This document shows, piece after piece, positions 12,158 through 24,700 of a stretch of 64,000 nt of DNA (within the stretch, counting starts at the first letter, position 1; each line of letters starts with the position of its first letter). Under the pieces are notes generated by a model. The model searched no databases and had not been told where the DNA came from. It saw nothing but the letters and a program-made list of their open reading frames with translations. This DNA is from Hordeum vulgare subsp. vulgare. Its lineage: Eukaryota; Streptophyta; Magnoliopsida; Poales; Poaceae. The DNA lies in contig NC_058518.1 in the NCBI RefSeq assembly GCF_904849725.1, positions 13,288,147-13,352,146 on the forward strand. The letters are read 5' to 3'. The translations under genes and the position numbers were made by a program.

Positions 12158-12285
12158 CTAACGCTTCTGTTGTGCGATCTACAAGGGTACGTAGATCGGA
12201 AATCCCCTCTCGTACATGGACATCACCATGATAGGTCTTCGTGCGCGTAGGAAAATTTTTGTTTCCCATGCGACGTTCCCCAACA
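12158..12285 (+). repeat. Second copy of the last ~128 bp of an Angela LTR
   Basis: It repeats 11695-11809 (taacgcttctg...gtttcccatgc) and continues to the proper LTR end gcgacgttccccaaca at 12285. The next five bases, aaaat, would be the right-hand target duplication, but the left one lies outside the window. Confidence 0.8.
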
Positions 12286-13113
12286 AAAATATCCGGACAT
12301 GAGAAATTTTACTCCCGTCGAGAGAGGCCAGAATTTTGCACCTTTACACTAATTATTAATGCCAACACTTTCTTTAAAGTTACTAGTGTTACAATTAACA
12401 TAATTTATTCATTTAATTTTTTTAAATAGATTTTGTATCTCGTGTGTGCATCTTTGGCACAGAATAGTTTTTTGAACAACCTACATACCAACACTATTTT
12501 TTCATTTCGAACTTTTTTTTTGAAAAAACTATGAAATTATATTTTCTGAGGATATAATACATCACGTAAAACAAGAAATAAAACCAAGTATTCACATAAC
12601 CAAATATTAGACCACTCTTTATTATATTTCTCTCTCTATCTAAGTTCCATCTACATATTAGCGGTCACGGGGGTCCTGGGTCCTGCATGTCATGTACGGT
12701 TAGCGAGCATGGGTTGGTTAGTGGGCCCCACATGTCATATTGATTTGATATGGGACCTACGAGTCGGCTAGAATGTCTATCTAGTTATGTTTGACAAATC
12801 GGCAGAATTGACATGTAGCCATGACACTTAGGAAAGAGTACCACTGAGGTGTCTGCCCAGTCATCTGCATTCAAGACCATGACCATACAATATGGCAGGA
12901 TAGGCCACAATGATGCCTTAGCCATTGTTAAATATTTTAATGACCATTTGGGGCCATGAGATTATGACCTTATGAGCATAAATGGTCATACGGTTCAAGG
13001 GTTTGGACCCTCTCTAACCCTTCATGACCATTTGGCAAATTTTAGTCATGGATCTATGACTAATTGGAGTGTGGTCAAAAAATTCGTCATAGATGAGCAT
13101 ATTTCTTGTAGTG
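12286..13113. mobile_element. Truncated terminal part of a CACTA transposon
   Basis: The right end reads, on the minus strand, CACTACAAGAAATATG, a typical CACTA terminus. It is inserted in the gypsy protease reading frame after the base triplet cta (13114-13116). The 400 bp inside the terminus hold short direct and inverted motifs around ggtcat/atgacc, as expected for CACTA subterminal regions. The left end was lost to, or lies beyond, the outer copia insertion. No transposase frame is visible, and the AT-rich 12290-12640 stretch is assigned here only by position. Confidence 0.65.
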
Positions 13114-15587
13114 CTACGATAAAGAGAGAGAGGCATAACACTAACAACGGCTCCAAGGTCACATAAAGAAGTTCTAACGTAGTTTCCTTTAATGGAGCAA
13201 GGTATAGTGGGCACTCCGGGATCACCAAGTTTCTTAGGAGTTCCACCCTTGAAAGTGTAATTGGCAAGCATGGTGGAGATCTCAAGATTCGGTATCTTCC
13301 GTTTATCAGTCACGATATCTTTCATGTACTTGGCATATAGAGACATTTTGAGCATATCGGTCAACCGCATCTGCAGAAAGATGGGTCTAATCATTTCAAC
13401 AAAGCGCTCAAAATCCTCATCATCCTTTTTTCTTGGATGGCTTAGGAGGAAAGGGCATAGGTTTTTGAACCCATGGCTCCCTTTCTTTACCATGCTTCCT
13501 AGCAGTGAAGTCATTCTTATCGTATCGCTTATTCTTAGGTTGTGGGTTATCAAGATCAACAGTAGGTTCAATCTCCACATCCTTATCATTGCTAGGTTGA
13601 GCATCATCATGAACATCACTCTCTATATTGTCACCAAGTTCATGTTCATCACCAGATTGTGTTTCGGTATCACACGCGGAAACATCATTTGGATTCTCAG
13701 GTGTGACAACAACTGGTGAACTATCATGTAGGTTTCTATCATCCTTCTTCTTCCTAGGATGACTAGGTGTATCAGCATTGATTCCTTGAGAATCTTGCTC
13801 AATTCTCTTAGGATGGCCCTCAGGATACAAAGGTTCCTGAGTCATTCTGCCTCCTCTAGTAATGACTCTGACAGTGTTGTCATTTAATTCATTGAGCAAG
13901 TCATTATGAGCCTTAAGTACTTGTTCTACCTGAGTGGTAACCATAGAGGCATGTTTACTCAGAAGCTTGAGATCATTGAGATTTCTGTCCACACAAGCAC
14001 TTAAATGGCTAAGCATACGACCATTTTGTTCCAATTGTCTGCTAACATAATCATTGAAACTTTGTTGTTTGGCAACAAAGTTATCAAACTCATCAAAGCA
14101 TAAGCTAGCAGGTTTATCAAAAGGAATATCACTCTCGTCGAATCTATGCAGAGAATTTACTTCTACTACCTGTATCGGGTTATCGAGGCCATGGATCTCC
14201 TCGATAGGTGGTAGATTTTTGACATCTTCATATCTAATACCCTTCTCTTGCATAGATTTCTTGGCTTCTTGCATATTTTCGGGACTGAGGAATAGAATAC
14301 CTCTTTTCTTCGGAGTTGGCTTAGGAGGTGGTTCGGGAATAGTCCAAGCATTATCATTGATCAAGATGTTATTTAGTAGAATCTCAGCTTGTTCTACAGT
14401 TCGTTCTCTAAAAACACAACCGGCACAACTATCTAGGTGGTCTCTAGAAGCATCGGTAAGTCCATTATAGAAGATATCAAGTATCTCATTCTTCTCAAGA
14501 GGGTGATCAGGCAAAGCATTTAGCAGCTGCATAAGCCTTCCCCAAGCTTGTGGGAGACTCTCTTCTTTGATTTGAGCAAATTTGTATATTTCCTGCAAGG
14601 CAGCTTGCTTCTTATGGGTAGGGAAATATTTCTCACGGAAGTAGTAGATCATATCCTAGGGACTACGCACACATCCAGGAGCAAGAGAGGTGAACCAGGC
14701 TTTAGCATCATCCTTTAGAGAGAAAGAAAACAACTTAAGGATAAAGTAGTGGCGGATCTTTTCCTCACTATTGAAAAGAGTGGCTATATCGTGCAGTTTG
14801 GTAAGACGGGCTACAACCGTTTCAGACTCATAACCGTGGAAAGGATCAGATTCGACCAGAGTGATTAACTCAGGTTCGATAGAAAATTCATAATCCTTAT
14901 CGGTGATAAAGATAGGTGAAGTAGCAAACTTCGGGTCGTATTTCATCCTAGCGTTCAGAGATTTTTCTTTCCACTTGAGAAGTAATTTCTCAGCATCAAA
15001 GGCATCCTTACACGCAAGAAATTCCTCAGCTATCTCTCCCTCCATAACATAACCCTCAGGTATATCAGGCAATTCATATCTAGGAGAGCTAGATCTAACA
15101 GGAGTAAAAGCACGTTCTATCTCAATAGTATCGGCGGTTTCAGAAGCATCATAAGCATCAGCAGTAACTCTAGAAATGTGAGCATCAAGGAATGCACCTA
15201 TGGCATATTAGGCAAAGTAGTATCTCTAGCAGTATCAAGCATAGCATCATCAGGCAAAGCAGCATCACTAGTATCATGGGGCAAAGCAGTATCATAAGCA
15301 TCATCAAGCAAGGCAGTATCATAAGCATCCTGGATAGCAGTATCAGGCATAGCATCATGGATAGCAGAAGTAGCATCGTTAAGCACATGCGACATATCAA
15401 GATTTCTAGCAGGAGGTGGTGTCGCAAACTTACTCATAACTGAAGGTGAATCAAGTGCAGAGCTAGATGGCAGTTCCTTACCTGTCCTCGTAGTTGAGGG
15501 CAAGACTTTGGTTCTTGGATCTCCCAGATTTTTCATAGTGATCAGCAGATATAAATCCCAAGTGACTCAGAGAATATAGCTATGCCT
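13114..15587 (-). pseudogene. Athila-like gypsy gag and start of protease, broken
   Basis: The minus-strand reading starts near 15536 (MKNLGDPRT) and passes through a short acidic, Ala/Asp-rich degenerate repeat (about 15198-15380). It continues into a Retrotrans_gag domain (HYFILKLFSFSLKDDAKAW; EYFPTHKKQ-type region; LPQAWGRLMQLL), then the Athila-type linker and the beginning of the aspartic protease (VPTIPCSIKGNYVRTSLCDLGA). It is inactivated by a frameshift between 15198 and 15072, an in-frame stop at 14656-14658, a frameshift in the T-run near 13430, and loss of everything after protease residues SVMPLSLYR, where a CACTA end has inserted. RT, RNase H and integrase are not in the window. 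Confidence 0.88.
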
Positions 15588-15604
15588 CCCCGGCAATGGC
15601 GCCA
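15588..15604 (-). other. Primer binding site of the Athila-like gypsy element
   Basis: The minus strand reads TGGCGCCATTGCCGGGG, the tRNA-Asp type PBS common to Athila-group elements. It lies 6 bases inside the LTR end at 15611. Confidence 0.8.
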
Positions 15605-15610
15605 GAAAAA

Positions 15611-17223
15611 TGATGTTGACAATCGGCAGCGGTTCCAGATAAAGGATGCCTTGTTTGTTAACCCACCAGCGTGTGGGATCGCAGCAGTTTTCGAGGGTAG
15701 AGTATTCGACCCAAATTTCTTGATTCGACACGAGGGAAGCCAAAGGATATTCTCAAGTATTAGCAGTTGAGTTGTCAATTCAACCACACCTGAAAGATTA
15801 GTATCTGCAAGCAAAGTATAAGCAGCAAAGTGGTATGATAACAACGGTGCCATAAAAGGGTCTTTTGACGGCAGACTATTCCTGACTGAAGTATCAATGG
15901 CGCCAGAAAAGTGTTGCAGCAGGTAACAGCAAAGCAACAAGTAACAGAAGTAGCAAGGAATAACAATAGTGATAGTAGTAGTGACAGCAGTAGCAAGTAG
16001 CACCAGCAGCAGAAACAGTAGTAACAGTAGAGCAAGTAACAGCAGTAGTGACAGCAGCAGCAGCAACAGTAGTAACAGCAAAGCAAGTAACAGCAGTAGT
16101 GACACGAGCAGTGGGACAAACTCGTAGGCATTGGATCGGTGATTTTGCTGGATGGCATTCATCATGCAACAGTTATAACACAGAGAGATATGTGACTAGC
16201 TCCCGTTCGTCGATGTAATGTAGGCATGTATTCCGTATGTAGTCATACGTGCTTAGGGAAAAGAACTTGTATGACATCTATTGTCCATCCCTCCCGTGGC
16301 AGCGGGGTCCTAATGGAAACTATGGGATATTAAGGTTCTCCTTTTAATAAAGAACCGGACCAACGCATTAACACTTGGTGAATACATGAACTCCTCATAC
16401 TATGGTCATCACCGGGAGTGGTTCCGGTTATTGTCACTCCGGGGTTGCCGGATCATAACACATAGTAGGTGACTACAACTTGCAAGATCGGATCTAAAAC
16501 ACACATATATTGGCGACAACATAATAATTTCAGATCTGAAATCATGGCACTCGGGCCCTAGTGACAAGCATTAAGCATGGCAAAGTAGTAGCAACATCAA
16601 TCTCAGAACATAGTGGATACTAGGGATCAATCCCCGTCAAAACTAACTCGATTACATGATAGATCTCATCCAACTCATCACCATCCAGCAAGCCTACGAA
16701 TAGATTACTCACGAACGGTGAAGAGCTTCATGGAATTGGCGATGAAGGAAGGTTGATGATGACAATGGCGACGATCTCCCCTCTCCGGAGCTCAAAACAG
16801 ACTCCATATTTTCCCTCCAGGGCAAGAACGGGATGTGACGGCGCCTCTGTATCGTAAAACGCGATGAACTCTTCTCCTTGATTTTTTTCTGGTCGGAAGG
16901 GAATAAATAGAGCTGGAATTGGGGGCGGCAGAGCCACGTGGGCCCCAGAAGCCTGGTAGGCGTGGCTAGGGGGGGTCGCGCCTCCTGGGCTTGTGGCCCA
17001 TTGGCTCACCCCCTCCCGTGGATCTTTGGGCAGGTATTTTTCATATATTCCATAAAAATTATCCGTAAACTTTCAGGACATTCCGAGAACTTTCCAAAAC
17101 AACACCATGGCAATTCTGCTGAAAATAGCGTCAGTCCGGGTTAGTTCCATTCAAATCATGCAAATTAGAGTCCAAAACAAGGGCAAAAGAGTTTGGAAAA
17201 GTAGATACGACGGAGACGTATCA
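15611..17223 (-). repeat. 5' LTR of the Athila-like gypsy element (Fatima/Sabrina-like)
   Basis: The LTR is 1613 bp. On the minus strand it starts TGATACGTCTCCGTCGTATC at 17223 and ends at 15611 next to the PBS. It contains an irregular AGC/AAC-rich triplet stretch (15900-16110) that produces spurious Leu-, Ser- and Cys-rich reading frames. The exact TREP family (Fatima, Sabrina or WHAM) is uncertain. The following atgag (17224-17228) would be its target duplication. Confidence 0.82.
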
Positions 17224-19175
17224 ATGAGCCATATATGTAAATAGACTAGAACAACGAGTAGAATCACGTGAACCACTTTGTTTTGCCGTTTAACAAACAT
17301 AAAATGTGGTTAGGAAAAATCTGGACAGATTTCAAAGTTAACACATGGGGGTTAGTTCGGAGATGCTATATGTCGTTTCCGACCGCATTTGAAATGCCTA
17401 GTTAGGTAGGTTATTGGTGCTTAACCCCTTGCCATGTTAACAACATTTTAGTATTGCCATGTTAATAAAAAGGAGTGAACTAAATAATTAAATGTGGAGT
17501 TTCGTCAATATGCAACTCTTTGCATATTGAGCTTCACTTAATGTGTAGTGTTTGACTATTGTGATTTGCCATGCCATGCCTTGCAAAATTGAACCGAACA
17601 TGCATCATATTAGTGTGTGCATCATGTCGTGCATGTGCTGTGGTGAATATCGTGTGTTGAATCTTGTTTTCGGTTTGCTTCGTCTCGATAGAGTTCTGCA
17701 AGCGTGTTGGAATGTGAGGATCCATTCGACTACGTCGGTTCGTCTACTTCACAGAGTCGTTCCTCTTCCAAGAGGGATCTCAGGAAAGATGATCATTTCC
17801 CCAGATATCATTACTATCATTGCCATGCTAGTTGTCTCGATTCTTTCGCTATGTCTCGCTGCCTACCACTTCAATGTCAGCCTCTCAACATTGCCATGAA
17901 AACCTTCAACCTGATCACAACCTAGCAAACCACTGATTGGCTATGTTTCCGCTTGCTTAACCATGTGTTACCGTTGCTAGTTGTAGGTGCAGTTGCTTCC
18001 ATGTGATAACATAGAATCCTTGTTATATCACTCTATTAATGCTATTTAATTTAGTGGACCTATATACTTGGTAAAAGGTGGAAGGCTTGGCTTTGTAGCC
18101 TCGTGTTTTGTTCCACCTTTGTCGCCTTAGTTTCGGCTACAGTGTTATGTTCCATAAATGAGCTGAGCACTCCTAACATGCTTGGGGTTGTTATGGGGAC
18201 CCCCTAGATTCTCGTTTTGGGATAAAACTCGTCTGGCAAAGCCCAACATTGGTACTATATTTGCCCAACATAATAATTATGTTAATACTGAAAACATAGG
18301 GAGTTAGCGCTACCCGAGGAGTAATTCAACATAATACAAGGAGGGCCAGTGCTGATGGTGCTGGTCCTAAATAGAGTCTTGTGCGGGGCCAACCCGGGGC
18401 AACTCGGGTGATTTCTATAAGGCCACTGTACGATGCGCTCACCCGACTGTGCCCTTAGAACGAGATACATGGCTCCTATCGGGATTGTCGAGACGTCGGG
18501 CGGCCTTGCTAGACTTGTTTTACCTTTCTCGAGCGTCTTGTGCGAGGGATTTCGAGGATACTTTGGTGTATCTCGAGGTTGAGGTTTTCCAATAGAAACC
18601 CGAGGAGATCGCGGGTTTTCCCTAATCGAGTTCATTCCGTCGCAACATGTGGTAGTTTGTGATGGACTAGTTGGAGCATCCTTGTGGGGTTAAATCTTTC
18701 GGAAAGCCATGCCCGTAGTTGTGTGGCAACGTGCAAACTTTGTTTAACATCCGGTTCTAGATAACTTGAAGTAAGCTTAATTAAAAGGTGTCAACTGAGT
18801 GCATAACCGTGACTATCTATTTCGAGAGCTCCTTCTCCGATCGAGGACACGGTGCGGTTATGTGTGACGTAAGTAGGTGTTCAGGATCATTCATTTGATC
18901 ATCAGTAGTTCACGTCCGCTATGCGTAGATCATCCCCCTCTTTTATTCTTGTACTCGTAAGTTAGACACCTCAAATAAATGCTTAGTCGCTTGTTGCAGC
19001 CTCACCACATAACCATACCTCACCCAATAAGCTTTGCTAGTCTTGATACCTTTGGAAATGAGATTCTTGAGTCCCGTGTGGCTAACAGATTACTACAACA
19101 CCAGTTGCAGGTACAGGTAAAGAGTTACTTTGACGTGAGCACGCTCATTGTGCTATTTGGAGTTGCTTCTTATTC

Positions 19176-19208
<33 letters not shown>

Positions 19209-19558
19209 TTCTTCTTCTTCTTCTTCTTCTTCTTGTTCTTCTTCTTCTTCTTGTTCTTCTTCGATCTAGGATGGGTTCCAGGCCGGCAGCTTGGGATAGC
19301 AAGGATGGGCGTCATTCTTTTATCGTTTGTTTTCGTCCGTAGACGGACCATGCTCTTGTTCATGATGATTGTATGTATTAATTATACTGATGTGACTTTG
19401 ATGTAGCTTGTGGCGAGTGTAAGCCAACTCCTTATACACATCTTTTCAAAACATGTACTTGTAATGATATCCATTCTTGCGAAACGACAAGATGCGTTTC
19501 TATCCCTGTTGAGGCCCTCACGCCAAAATAAGGATAGGACCGCATCTTGGGCGTGACA
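17224..19558 (+). repeat. LARD-type LTR, 5' truncated, plus orientation
   Basis: It matches the reverse complement of about 21765-24000 along its whole length, for example the shared ttccccagatatcattactatcattgccatgctagtt stretch. It ends at the family terminus ...gggcgtgaca at 19558. The first ~2.5 kb of this LTR are missing because the Athila-like element sits at 17223. ORFs here (such as 17552-17899) are chance. Confidence 0.85.
19165..19263 (+). repeat. Compound microsatellite (TTA/ATT)n-(CTT)n
   Basis: About 40 bp of TTA-type repeats are followed by about 55 bp of CTT-type repeats, inside the LARD LTR. The matching site in the opposite copy (22045-22075) has only a short GAA run, so this array expanded in one copy. 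Confidence 0.9.
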
Positions 19559-19760
19559 GAGCCTCTTTAGTCTCTGTTTGTATCACCAACCAGGACTAAA
19601 TATAGACCTCTACTACCAGTTGGTGATAGAAACCGGGGCTAAAATCTTCCCTATATAAAGCTCTAATTCTTCCATGCCCGAGTCCAATCTTTCGCTCCTC
19701 TCTACTTCCTTCCCCAAGCTCGAGTTCACCCTCCATTTTTGTCAAGATTTGTCAAGATTG
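19559..19760 (+). mobile_element. 5' subterminal fragment of a CACTA transposon with TATA box
   Basis: It contains ctctttagtctctgtttgt, accaggactaa and ccggggctaaa, which are degenerate forms of the CACTA 'TTTAGTCCCGG' subterminal motif. A candidate TATA box (ctatataaag, about 19650) follows, and then leader-like sequence. It is probably the 5' part of the same element whose coding and 3' parts are at 26643-32026. The right boundary is approximate. Confidence 0.6.
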
Positions 19761-21750
19761 AAGGAGAAAGAAGAATCTTCTAAAATGATGGCCTTCGGAG
19801 GATCAAGAATGAGAACCACTCAGAAATGCACCGGATAGCAAGAAAGGGATTATCATGATTGGGAACAATGAGAGGATAACATGAACCTGAGATGGCAATC
19901 TTCAAAAGGATGGACAAGATTTGAGAGAAACACTCCTTCAGTCTTCCAAGATGAGAATGATGAGGAGAACACAACCAAGAATAACCGAGACACTCCGGAA
20001 TAAGAACAAGGAAAAGTTGAGCCAACGACGAAAATAAATTCTTATTGACCTTGAAGAAGGGATATGACTGATGAAATTCATACTTACGTCATAGTTCAAA
20101 AGAATTAAAGATCTCCAGAAAGATTACAAGAACCAGATAAGATCCTAGGAAAGAGCATGTGGGTTATGGGCCCACTCAAAGAAACCACCATTGAAAAGAT
20201 TGCTTAAAAAGAGAGATATTGTACTGGTATAAAGAAAACTAGATGAGGTTGAGAACCTCGAAATAATTAAAAGAATTGAAAACAAGAAACTCTGAGATAT
20301 CTTCAGCACTCCGGAGAGAAAAGAGAGGAATGAATAAAAAGATAGGCTGATAAGAATTTCCAACGTGGGAAAGAATTGAAGGGATGAAAAGGATATGATG
20401 AACACCGAGATCTTAAATTGAATCCACCGGAGGAGATGACAAGAATGAAGAAATGATGCACTCGAACTCCTGAGAATCTTCACAACGAATGACCGGATAA
20501 GAGAGAAAAGAAAAGATAGCGGAAGCAACAATGAAAAGAACCACTCTTGAATGAAAATTAAATCACTGAAGAAAAGGGTGGGAGGGCGGGGAAAACAAAG
20601 ACAACTTGGGACAGATAAGACAAACTCCAGAAAGAATTGAGATATTGATCTTGCAAAATTAGAGAGGATTGAATCCGCTTGCAGGAAGCACACCAGTTGA
20701 AAAGAATTGACAAGATGACTCCGGTTGAAAAAGAATTGATATGACGATTGATTAAGCCAAAGGATTAGCACTCTCATAAAAAATATGAGAACACCACTTA
20801 GGAAAGATCTGAAATCACCACTTGACATCGAAGCAACTCGAATTACCATACTCCAACAAAACAAGGGGTGAGGCTTATGAAACAAGCTAGAACAAATTCA
20901 TGAGAGAGATTCCGTCCAATATTTTCGTGGACAGGATCGCACGGGCTCGATCCTTACAGTAGCCATCCTGTGCAAGGCAGTGCACACGACATACGAAGCT
21001 TCCCCGAGTCGTAGCAAGCTACAAGGACTCTTTAAGACACAACGAGAACCGCTGAAAGTCGACCGTGAACAAACGAATCCACTAGATGTCGAACCCCAAC
21101 CTAACATCATGCATCTGTTGGAAGATTGTCCTATAAGTAACTACTTGAATTCCCATCTAAGAATTCCCGAAATTTCTGGTCATGCAATGTGGTCCACGGA
21201 TACAAGGAGTAATATATCACTCAACTGCTATACTAACCCGACCAGTGTATCACATCCGTCAACACATAACCAGAATCTCGGAACCTCGTCTATTTCAGAC
21301 CCTCGTAATCACAATGATACAAAGTGTGGAGATACATCCGGAACTCTCTGCACCAGTACTGGGGAAGCCGGACTCCTCTCGCCACTACTAGTATTGAAGC
21401 AATTTCGAACATCCTCTGTCCTGAGATACTAAGAAATCTGAATGATAACGATGTGCTCGAGAATCCCCTGGAGCTCGACTCCCCGGAAGAAATCAAGTCA
21501 GACAGGAGGCACCAAGACAGAACTCTGTCACATCGACATCATATAGATTCCAAAAATATCCGCGTGATCCTAAAAAAATTGAGTGAGAAGAGGAGTAGAA
21601 TTAAAATTCCTAAGTCGTGAACCTCACGAGAGCATAGATGGGGAGAAAAAAGAAACCTACTCTCCGATATAACTAAGACTCAAAGTAGTTTTTCACTACA
21701 CTCGACTCGGCCAAGTTCGATCAATCAAGGGGGCTCCTATGTCCTTACTG
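19761..21750 (-). mobile_element. Non-coding internal domain of a LARD-type element, truncated
   Basis: It runs inward from the PBS at 21751-21762. It has no gag-pol motifs in any frame over 2 kb; the longest frame (20145-20885, minus) is a Ser/Phe/Leu-rich product of simple pyrimidine-rich sequence. A long LTR plus a non-coding interior is the hallmark of LARDs such as barley Sukkula. The distal part and the second LTR of this orientation are missing. Confidence 0.65.
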
Positions 21751-21762
21751 CTCTGATACCAA
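21751..21762 (-). other. Primer binding site of the LARD-type element
   Basis: The minus strand reads TTGGTATCAGAG a few bases after the LTR terminus ...GTTACA at 21765. It is complementary to initiator Met tRNA. This proves that 21765-26642 acts as the 5' LTR of a minus-strand element. Confidence 0.85.
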
Positions 21763-21764
21763 CT

Positions 21765-24700
21765 TGTAACGCCCAAAATGCGATCCTATCCTTAATTTGG
21801 CACGAGGGCATCGTCAGGGACAGATGCGCATCTCGTTGTTTTGCAAGAATGGATATCGTTACAAGTACATGTACTGAAGAGAAGAGTATATGGAATTGGC
21901 TTAAACTCACCACAAGCTACATCAGAGTCACATCAGTACAATACATAAATATCATGAAGAAGAGCAGGGTCGGACTACGTACGAAAACAAACGAGAAAAG
22001 AACGACGTTCATCCTTGCTATCCCAGGATGTCGGCCTGGAACCCATCCTAGACCAATGAAGAAGAAGAAGAAGAAACTCCAAATGAACAATCATCGCGCT
22101 CACGTCAAGTAACCTTTACCTATACCTGTAATTGGTGTTGTACTAATCTGTGAGCCACAAGGGACTCAGCAATATCATTTCCAAAGGTATCAAGACTAGC
22201 AAAACTTAATAGGTGGAATATGGTTAAGTGGTGAGGCTGCAGCAAGCGACTAAGCATTTATTTGGTGGCTAACTTACGAGTACAAGAATAAAGAGGGGGA
22301 TGATCTACACATAACGGACGTGAACTACTGATGATCAAATGAATGATCCTGAACACCTACTAACGTCAGACATAACCCCACCGTGTCCTCGATCGGAGAA
22401 GGAACTCACAAAAGAGGCAGTCACGGTTATGCACTCAGTTGACCTATTTTAATTAAGTTAACTTCAAGTTATCTTGAACCAGTGTTAAACAAAGTTTCCA
22501 CGTTGCCACGTAACCGCGGGCACGGATTTCCGAAAAGATTTAACCCTGTAGGGGTGCTCCAACTAGTCCATCACAAATTACCACAAGCCGCATAGAAATC
22601 CTCGATCACGAAGCTCGCGATCTCGTCGGACTCCTTAGTGGAAAACCTCAACTCTCAGATTACCCAAAGCATCACCGGAATCCCAATGCACAAGATATTT
22701 CGTCAAAGGTAACACTAATCCGGCAAGGCCGTGTCAACGAACCCGATAGGAGCCGCGTATCTCGTTCTCAGGACACGACGGATGGGTCACACTGGGAGAA
22801 ACCAAACCTCGGGTTGCCCCGCGGTGGCCCCGTAGTCTGCCAATTTGGACCAACACTCACGCGGAGCACTCCCCCCCCCCCCGGGGGGGGGGATTGATTA
22901 ATTATTCGCCGGTGCCGGTGGGTCCCTATGCAATTTATTAGGTTATTAGGCAAATGTAGTACCAAAGTTGGGCCTTGCCAGACCAGTCTTAATCTAAAAC
23001 GAATTATCAAGGGGGTCTCCATAACAACCCCGGTCATGTTAGGAGCGCTCAACTATGGAACATAACACCGGTAGCCGAAACTAAGGGGGCAAAGGTTGAA
23101 CAAAACAGCAGGCTAGAAAGGCCGAGCCTTCCACCTTTTACCAAGTATATAGGTGCAATAAATTAAATAGCATTAATATGGGGATATGACAAGGAACCCA
23201 TGTTCTCACATGGAAGCAACTACACCTGCAACTAGCAACGCTAACACATGGTTAAACAAGCGGTAACATAGTCAATCAGTGGTTTGCCAGGTTGTGAACA
23301 TGTTGAAGGTTTTCATGGCAATGTTGGGAGGCTGATATTTAACAGGTGGTAGGCAACAAGACATAATCGATAAAACGGTAAAACTAGCATGGCAATGATA
23401 GTAATGGTATCTGGGGAAATGGTCATCTTGCCTGAGATCCCGCTTGGAAGAAGAATGACTCCATGAAGCAGACGAACCGATGTAGTCGAACGGGTCCTCA
23501 CAATCCGACACGCTTGCGGAATTCTATTAAGACGAAGCAAACCGGAAACAAGCATCAACACATGATATTCATCACGGCATATGCATGACAAGATGCAATC
23601 CACATATGATGCATGATCAGTTGAAAATATGCAAGACATGGCATGTCAATCGCAGCAAACAATCACTACACATCAAGTGAAGTTCAATATGCAACGAGTT
23701 GCATATTGACGTAACTCCACATACGAGTTATTTGGTTCTATCCCGATTAGGTACACGATAGTATTAAATGTGGTTAAACATGGCAAGAGGTGAAGCGTAA
23801 ATAATCTACCTATCTAGGCATTTTAAATAAGGTCGGAAATGACATATAGCATCTCCGAGATGACCTCATGCGTTAATTTATAATTCTGTCCAGATCTGAA
23901 TTAACATGTTTTAATGTTGGTTAAACAGAAAAATAAATAGGTTCACGTGAAACTACACGTCATTTCAATCAATTTACACATAGAGAACATCTCCAACGGA
24001 GCTACGATTCAAAAGATACGAACACCGGAAGATATGATGGCATGAATGCAATATGTGTGCAACGACAGTCACAAACATTTCAAAACATACAACCAGCAAG
24101 ATGATATGAAACTACCCGAGATTCTAAGCAAGTTTCATATAATACACGATCAAAACGGAGCAACGGTTCAACAAATACGAGCTAAACAAGAAATAGACAT
24201 AATCTGCCAAAATCAGCCACATAGCATTTCCTACACCCTCGAACAACTAGCTAGACAAATCTAAAATGCTCAAAGAAGGCATGAGGCAATAGAGGTCAAG
24301 ATGCACTACAACATACAACTAATAACACCTAGCATGGAAGCATGGATCACTAGGAAAAGAACTCACAAAATGGCATCTCACACTCAGTTTCAGACTTAGT
24401 GAAAAATATCAGTTTTTGACAGTGCAGTTTTTGATCTGAATGCATATTGATAGCAGCAAAACTATAAGATACAGGGCTCCAAATGGCATGAAAATTGACA
24501 GCATGCTAGAGAATCTTGAAGTGTACAATTAACTCCATTGCACCAACCTCAAAAGAGCTACAGATCACCAGATAAACTCATGACAAGACAGCAACAAAAT
24601 ATAACAGATTTTAGACTTAGAAATATTTCAGCATCTCTAAAACAGCATTGTTTTCTAGCAAGTTGAGAACAAGCAAACCACACCTAAACATGGATTTCTA

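Noticed and set aside
15542..16169. Leu-, Cys- and Thr-rich frames of 91-207 aa on the minus strand
   Set aside because: They come from the irregular AGC/AAC triplet stretch inside the gypsy LTR; all three frames are open there.
20145..20885. 246-codon minus-strand frame
   Set aside because: Ser/Leu/Phe-rich translation of pyrimidine-rich LARD interior. No motif, and the element class is non-coding.
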